DNA of 64,000 nucleotides. It comes from Acinetobacter nosocomialis NIPH 2119. GTDB taxonomy: Bacteria > Pseudomonadota > Gammaproteobacteria > Pseudomonadales > Moraxellaceae. Under the pieces are notes generated by a model. The model saw only the letters and a list, made by a program, of their open reading frames with translations, did not search any database and was not told where the DNA came from. Of the stretch, positions 59,295 through 64,000 are shown one piece after another. Both the position numbers and the translations under genes were made by a program. The stretch is taken from assembly GCF_000368085.1 (NCBI RefSeq), contig NZ_KB849239.1, positions 254,544-318,543 of the forward strand. The letters are read 5' to 3'. Positions within the stretch are counted from its first letter, which is position 1, and the number at the start of each line of letters is the position of its first letter.

Positions 59295-61097
59295 TTAAAT
59301 CGCTCTAGTGTTGTAAATCAACCAATCTAAAACATCGCCAGATAAATGTTCAGCCAGTCTTTCTTGAACAGTTTGATGATAACCATTTAACCAGTCTTTC
59401 TCTTCATTCGTTAGTATATCAACCACAATACAATCTAAATGAATTGGGCAAAGGGTCAGCGTTTCAAACTCTAAGAAATCGCCGTAGGTTTTTTCAAACC
59501 CTGAGTGAAGTCTGTTTGCAACCAGATTTTCAATACGAATACCGTATTGTCCTTCATGGTATAAGCCCGGTTCATTAGAAAGAATCATACCTTCACGCAA
59601 TTTGCTGTAGGCATGAATAGGCGCGTAATAAGAAAGCACTTGTGGTCCTTCATGCACGTTAAGTGCAAAGCCTACGCCGTGACCTGTGCCGTGGCGATAA
59701 TCTAAACCATGTTGCCATAAAGTATGACGACAAATTGAATCGAGTAGAGGAGCAGCTAAACCTTCTGGATAAATGGTTTTTGCTAAAGCAATATGACATT
59801 TTAGAACTAAGGTATAGTCACGTTTTTGTTGTTCTGTTGGAGTCCCGACAGGAACAACACGAGTAATGTCGGTAGTGCCGTCTACATATTGTCCACCAGA
59901 GTCAATCAGTAACAGACCGTCACCTTCGATAAATGAATAGTGCTCTTCAGTTGCACGGTAATGGGGTAGAGCACCATTGGCATTAAAGCCAGCAATCGTT
60001 GAAAAACTTGGGCCTATAAAACCTTCTTGCTGAGCGCGGAAGGCTGTAATTTTCTCATCAATGGTGAGTTCTGAAATGCGTTGACCTTGATGAAGGGCTT
60101 TTTCTAACCAGTGGAAAAAGTGGCAAAGGGCAACACCATCTTTCACCATGGCATGGCGGATATGAGCAATTTCGCTTTCATGTTTACGCGATTTAAAAAG
60201 TGTACTTGGGTTGATGTCGTAAACAATCCGAATATCTTTTGCGATGGCTTGCTCATGAAAAATCGATACTTTGGCTGGATCTAAAAGCACAGATGCATTA
60301 GAAATATTTGCTAGAAACTGAGCTGAATCTTGATAGTCACGAATCTCAACGCCATCAGCTTTGAAAGCCTGTTGAGTGGTTGAATTAACCTTGTTGCTAT
60401 CAATGAATAAAACAGCCTGTTGAGCACTGATATATAAATGGGAAAGGAATACAGGGTTGTACTCTACATCTTGTCCGCGTGCATTTAAAACCCAGGCAAT
60501 ATCATCTAAAGATGAAATGAAATGTCCTTCAATCGCCTTACTATTTAAAGCATCGCGTATTGCCTGAATTTTTTCTTTACGAGATAGCGCATTTAACCCT
60601 TCAGGCATTAAATGAATCTGTTCTAAAGGAAGTTCTGGACGATTAGACCAGATCGAGCCGATTAAATCTTGCTGTGTTTCAAGCTTAAAACCACGTTGCT
60701 TTGCTGTATTTTCCAACGCTTTAAACTGCTGGATTGAAAGTGTTTGTCCATTTACTGAAATGACCGAACTAGTTGGTAGATTTTTCTCAATCCAGGCGAG
60801 ATGTGTTGAAGACTCATCACTGGTCAGTTTTTGTAATTGAAAGCCAGTTCCAGCGAGTTGTTGTTCGGCTTGTACCCAGTAGCGGCCATCGGCCCAGAGT
60901 CCTGCAAAGTTTTGGGTCACAACTAAAGTGCCAACAGAGCCACTAAAACCGCTTAACCACTGCCTTGCTTTCCAGTAGTCTGGTAAATATTCAGACATAT
61001 GGGGGTCTGCACTCATCACAACCAAAGCATCAACGTGTTGATTGATCATGAGTTCTCGAAGTTTCGCTAGTTTTTCTGAAACAGTTAAGTCGTTCAT
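59295..61097 (-). CDS. Xaa-Pro aminopeptidase, M24B family (aminopeptidase P)
   Basis: A 600-residue enzyme that removes an N-terminal residue before proline. It has two creatinase-like N-terminal domains (about 8-300) and an M24 catalytic domain (about 310-530). The metal ligands are visible as IDSGGQYVDGTTDITR (two Asp), YRHGTGHGVG (His), ILSNEPGLY (Glu) and YGIRIENL (Glu). A C-terminal AMP_N-type tail follows, as in the 600-residue eukaryote-like subfamily. Its start overlaps the peptide transporter stop by 4 bases, so the two form an operon for uptake and use of proline-containing peptides. Confidence 0.93.
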   Translation of the reverse strand: MNDLTVSEKLAKLRELMINQHVDALVVMSADPHMSEYLPDYWKARQWLSGFSGSVGTLVVTQNFAGLWADGRYWVQAEQQLAGTGFQLQKLTSDESSTHLAWIEKNLPTSSVISVNGQTLSIQQFKALENTAKQRGFKLETQQDLIGSIWSNRPELPLEQIHLMPEGLNALSRKEKIQAIRDALNSKAIEGHFISSLDDIAWVLNARGQDVEYNPVFLSHLYISAQQAVLFIDSNKVNSTTQQAFKADGVEIRDYQDSAQFLANISNASVLLDPAKVSIFHEQAIAKDIRIVYDINPSTLFKSRKHESEIAHIRHAMVKDGVALCHFFHWLEKALHQGQRISELTIDEKITAFRAQQEGFIGPSFSTIAGFNANGALPHYRATEEHYSFIEGDGLLLIDSGGQYVDGTTDITRVVPVGTPTEQQKRDYTLVLKCHIALAKTIYPEGLAAPLLDSICRHTLWQHGLDYRHGTGHGVGFALNVHEGPQVLSYYAPIHAYSKLREGMILSNEPGLYHEGQYGIRIENLVANRLHSGFEKTYGDFLEFETLTLCPIHLDCIVVDILTNEEKDWLNGYHQTVQERLAEHLSGDVLDWLIYNTRAI

Positions 61098-62635
61098 ATG
61101 GTTTCCAAATCAGGTTGAACTTTGCTGGTACTTTTGCCCATTAATTTATTCATTGGTTTCTTTAATAAAAATAACACGATTGCGCCAATAACCAAGGCCA
61201 ATACACAGCGCATAAATAGGCTAGGTAAGTGATTAATACCATCTGCCGATACATGTCCGCCAATGAGACCTGCCATGAGATTGCCTAAAGCTGAACCAGT
61301 GAACCATAAACCCATAATTTGACTGCGTATAACATCGGGTGCAAGTTTTGTCATGGTTGATAAGCCAATTGGGCTTAAGCAAAGTTCACCTATGGTAAGA
61401 AGAAATAATGTACCAACTAACCAAAATGGTGAAACTACTCCGCCATGAATAGCAAAATGACTGGCTAAAGTCATAAGCAAAAAGCCACCTGCTGCGAATA
61501 GCAACGCAATAATAAATTTGCTGATATAGCTTGGATCTTTATTTGCCTTACCAAGTTTTGCCCATAGCCAAGCTGCAACTGGAGCAAAGATAATAATAAA
61601 AAGAGCATTGATTGATTCAAACCATACCGTTGGAATCTCAAAACCGAAAACAATACGGTCCGTATAATCTTGCGCAAATAAAGTAAAAGTTGTGGGTTTT
61701 TGTTCAAAAGCTGACCAGAATAGAGCAGATGCTGCTAATAAAACGAAGCAAATAATGATTTTAAATTTTTCATTTTGCTCTAAATTCAGGAAAAGTAGTA
61801 AGTATGCAAAATAAGCAATAATCCCAATGCTAATTCCTACAGTTAAGTAGGTAGAAACAACGACTGGGTTGATGTGAATGATGCCAAAGAAAGTTAGTCC
61901 AATAACCACTGCAACCAAAAATAAAAAACTAAACACAATTTGGGGTGCATTTTTATTTTCTACGACAGGTTTGCTACAGGTGTTAGATTCTTGACGCAGT
62001 TCATTAAAAGTTTGAAGTTGCGGGATAGCCAAAAAGCGGAAAATTAACAACGCTATCAACATCCCAAGGCCGCCGATACCAAAGCCTAAATGCCAACCAT
62101 GATCACGCGCTAATAGACCTGTAATGAGTGGTGCAATAAAGGAGCCCATATTAATTCCCATATAAAAAATGGAGAATCCGGCATCTCGTCTACTATCTTG
62201 AGCTTTGTATAAAGTTCCGACAATCACTGAAATACAAGTTTTAAATAAACCTGAGCCAAGAACAATCAGAACTAGACCGAAATAAAAAAAGAATTGATCA
62301 AAAATGGTGGTGAGGGCAATTGATAAGTGACCTAAAGCAATAATAATTGAACCGTACCAGACAGCACGCGCCTGACCTAACCAGTTATCAGCAATCCACC
62401 CACCAAAAACTGTCATTAAATACATTGAGCCTGCAAATAATCCCACAATAGCTGCGGCAGTTGGTCGATCAAGTGCTAGCCCACCGTCATTCACCATAGC
62501 AACCATATAAAGAACAAGTAAGGGGCGAATTCCGTAATAAGAAAATCTTTCCCAAAGTTCTGTAAAAAATAAAGTTTTTAATGGTTTTGGATGACCGAAA
62601 AATGCTTTATCGGTCTGTTCAAGTTCATGTTTCAT
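61094..62635 (-). CDS. POT family proton-coupled peptide transporter
   Basis: A 513-residue MFS protein of the proton-dependent oligopeptide transporter family, with 14 likely helices. The family signature is the ExxERFSYYG-type sequence TELWERFSYYGIRPLLVLYM near the start (about 25-44). FYMGINMGSFIAPLITGLL (about 155-173) is the second conserved block. It imports di- and tripeptides. It is the first gene of a two-gene operon with the aminopeptidase P gene (4-base overlap). Confidence 0.93.
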   Translation of the reverse strand: MKHELEQTDKAFFGHPKPLKTLFFTELWERFSYYGIRPLLVLYMVAMVNDGGLALDRPTAAAIVGLFAGSMYLMTVFGGWIADNWLGQARAVWYGSIIIALGHLSIALTTIFDQFFFYFGLVLIVLGSGLFKTCISVIVGTLYKAQDSRRDAGFSIFYMGINMGSFIAPLITGLLARDHGWHLGFGIGGLGMLIALLIFRFLAIPQLQTFNELRQESNTCSKPVVENKNAPQIVFSFLFLVAVVIGLTFFGIIHINPVVVSTYLTVGISIGIIAYFAYLLLFLNLEQNEKFKIIICFVLLAASALFWSAFEQKPTTFTLFAQDYTDRIVFGFEIPTVWFESINALFIIIFAPVAAWLWAKLGKANKDPSYISKFIIALLFAAGGFLLMTLASHFAIHGGVVSPFWLVGTLFLLTIGELCLSPIGLSTMTKLAPDVIRSQIMGLWFTGSALGNLMAGLIGGHVSADGINHLPSLFMRCVLALVIGAIVLFLLKKPMNKLMGKSTSKVQPDLETI

Positions 62636-63182
62636 TATTCAAATCCTTGAATGATTTTATGTTTTTTATAAACATAACTTTTAGTTTGTTTATTTATAAC
62701 CAAAATTTATGTTTTTATTTTTTAGTTATTTTTAACAATAAAAGCAAATTTACCTTGTATAAAAACAGTGAATGAAAAAGAACATGAATAGTGGGATTTG
62801 TTATTAGATAAATAACAGAAAGGAGCGTTCATTTGACAAATCAAAGAACTGCCGAGTACTGAAATGCTCTATAAGAATTCATAAAAATGAAAACTATTTG
62901 GTAGATTGTAAATAAACAATAAAGAACTTACTTGGATGGCTTAACCAAGGCGCTTAAGTCATCTAAACAACTTAAAAATGAGTAAGAATGGATGCTTTAA
63001 GAAGCATAAATATTTTTTGTGTAATCTAATAAGAATCTCAACATTATATATAAGAAAGTATTATGATCATGAACGACTGTTAGAAATTGATGCAGCGGAT
63101 TATATCAGTGCAACAATTTTGCACTAAATTAGGGCAATAATAAGCTATTTAAATATGCCATAATTTGAAAATGTGTGAATAT
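62636..63182. other. Gene-free region between the peptide transporter and the glnA promoter
   Basis: About 550 AT-rich bases between divergent genes with no reading frame. The left part presumably carries the promoter of the peptide operon and the right part the upstream activator sites of glnA. I see nothing else that can be named. Confidence 0.5.
63120..63136. promoter_or_regulatory. NtrC-like binding site upstream of glnA
   Basis: TGCACTAAATTAGGGCA matches the NtrC palindrome (TGCACY-N5-RGTGCA) with one mismatch. It lies 147 bases before the sigma-54 -12 element. A second dyad (GGTGCATTTGCAC) is at 63183-63195. Confidence 0.5.
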
Positions 63183-63205
63183 GGTGCATTTGCACAAGCA
63201 AACAG

Positions 63206-63211
63206 TATAAT
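63206..63211 (+). promoter_or_regulatory. Possible sigma-70 -10 box of glnA
   Basis: A perfect TATAAT lies just behind the second NtrC-like dyad. A poor -35 element lies upstream. In E. coli glnA a similar weak promoter overlaps NtrC sites. Confidence 0.4.
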
Positions 63212-63282
63212 GGGTTCAAGACAAGGGGCCTAAATCATGAATACTTATAAGTAATTCAATGTTTTAGGTAAGTCTTATAAAG

Positions 63283-63299
63283 TTGGTATGAGAATTGCT
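63283..63299 (+). promoter_or_regulatory. Sigma-54-type promoter of glnA
   Basis: TTGGTATGAGAATTGCT carries GG (63285-63286) and GC (63297-63298) separated by 10 bases and the flanking TT before each, as in the -24/-12 consensus. The glnA ATG is 60 bases downstream. Confidence 0.7.
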
Positions 63300-63359
63300 T
63301 AATAAATACCAGCAACTAACACGCACTTAACAAGTGCAACAAAATTTCATTGGAGCAAA

Positions 63360-64000
63360 ATGAGCATGGCGAACAAGGTCCTTCAACTCATACAAGAAAG
63401 TGGCGCAAAATGGGTCGATTTTCGCTTTACTGATACTAAGGGTAAAGAACAGCACGTAACTTACCCAGCTGATTCTATTGATGAAGATACTTTTGAAGAC
63501 GGTAAAATGTTTGATGGTTCTTCAATCGCTGGTTGGAAAGGTATTGAAGCATCTGACATGATCTTACGTCCAGATGCTGAAACTGGTTTCATCGACCCGT
63601 TCTTTGCTGAACCAACTGTAGTTGTGACTTGTGACGTTATTGAACCTTCAACTGGTCAAGGTTATGAGCGTGACCCACGTTCGATTGCTCGCCGTGCAGA
63701 AGAATACTTAAAATCTACAGGTATCGGTGATACTGCATTCTTCGGTCCAGAACCAGAATTCTTTGTATTTGACGAAGTGAAATGGGACATCGATATGTCT
63801 GGCGCTCGTCATACATTAATCGCTGAAGAAGCTGCTTGGTCTACTGGTAAAGATTATGAGTCTGGTAACTCTGGTCACCGTCCACGTGTTAAAGGCGGTT
63901 ACTTCCCAGTTCCTCCAGTTGATTCTTCACAAGATATGCGTGCAGAAATGTGTGCAAAAATCGAAGATATCATGGGCCCAGGTCGTGTAGAAGTACATCA
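63360..64000 (+). CDS. glnA: Glutamine synthetase type I, N-terminal part
   Basis: The first 213 codons of glutamine synthetase, cut by the window edge. The enzyme makes glutamine from glutamate and ammonia using ATP. The beta-grasp domain ([18 protein letters not shown]), the start of the catalytic domain ([12 protein letters not shown]) and the segment [15 protein letters not shown] identify it as the GlnA of class I. TGGAG 5 bases before the ATG supports the start. The regulatory adenylylation tyrosine would lie beyond the window. Confidence 0.96.
   Translation, partial: MSMANKVLQLIQESGAKWVDFRFTDTKGKEQHVTYPADSIDEDTFEDGKMFDGSSIAGWKGIEASDMILRPDAETGFIDPFFAEPTVVVTCDVIEPSTGQGYERDPRSIARRAEEYLKSTGIGDTAFFGPEPEFFVFDEVKWDIDMSGARHTLIAEEAAWSTGKDYESGNSGHRPRVKGGYFPVPPVDSSQDMRAEMCAKIEDIMGPGRVEVH

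Overview
The window is a chromosomal segment of an Acinetobacter, most likely a member of the A. calcoaceticus-baumannii complex. The evidence is the low G+C content, a chromosomal class C beta-lactamase of the ADC family, a Bap-like protein of the Blp2 type, the nudJ-mnmA-hflD-purB, surE-nlpD and trpD-trpC arrangements, and the lack of plasmid or phage replication genes. The species cannot be fixed by eye. From memory the ADC and TrpD sequences differ from typical A. baumannii ones, so A. pittii, A. nosocomialis or another relative is possible.

Layout. 0-5 kb: the end of pstB, a SohB-type peptidase, a b561-like cytochrome, a Blp2-type adhesin and a DUF2238 membrane protein. 5-9 kb: the operon nudJ-mnmA-hflD-purB on the minus strand. 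9-12 kb: a gamma carbonic anhydrase, the PBP5/6 carboxypeptidase and two small exported paralogues. 12-21.8 kb: surE and nlpD, a LysR regulator, a Lon-related protease, an AmpG-type permease with a large extra soluble domain, gloA, an SBF-type transporter and rpmE. 21.8-26.7 kb: a FimX-like protein with degenerate REC, GGDEF and EAL domains, a PilZ protein and epmB, divergent from efp. 27.5-30 kb: cstA with its small YbdD partner, then tRNA-Val(GAC).

30.2-33.7 kb is the one clearly accessory stretch. Directly after the tRNA lie a minus-strand cassette of three genes (PAAR tip protein, unknown protein, lipoprotein) that looks like a type VI secretion effector/immunity unit, the decayed remains of a P4-type ash/icd leader region, and an orphan TetR regulator. 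No integrase or transposase is visible.

33.7-45 kb returns to core genes: a hydroxyaspartate ammonia-lyase-like enzyme divergent from a YheO/DauR-type regulator with repeated palindromic operators between them, a His/Ser/Cys-rich small membrane protein, pirin, an L,D-transpeptidase, hemE, DUF817, DUF3015, DUF4105, blaADC and folE. 45-50 kb: xdhABC behind a sigma-54-type promoter, then a Smr protein. 50.5-59 kb: the trp cluster, in which trpG is separated from trpD-trpC by a TonB-dependent receptor and an M1 aminopeptidase on the opposite strand. 59-62.6 kb: an aminopeptidase P and POT peptide transporter operon. The window ends inside glnA, whose upstream region carries sigma-54, sigma-70 and NtrC-like elements.

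Themes: cell-wall maintenance and beta-lactam response (PBP5/6, NlpD, AmpG, L,D-transpeptidase, ADC), nitrogen scavenging (xdhABC, glnA, peptide uptake and peptidases), and c-di-GMP-linked surface behaviour (FimX-like, PilZ, Blp2).
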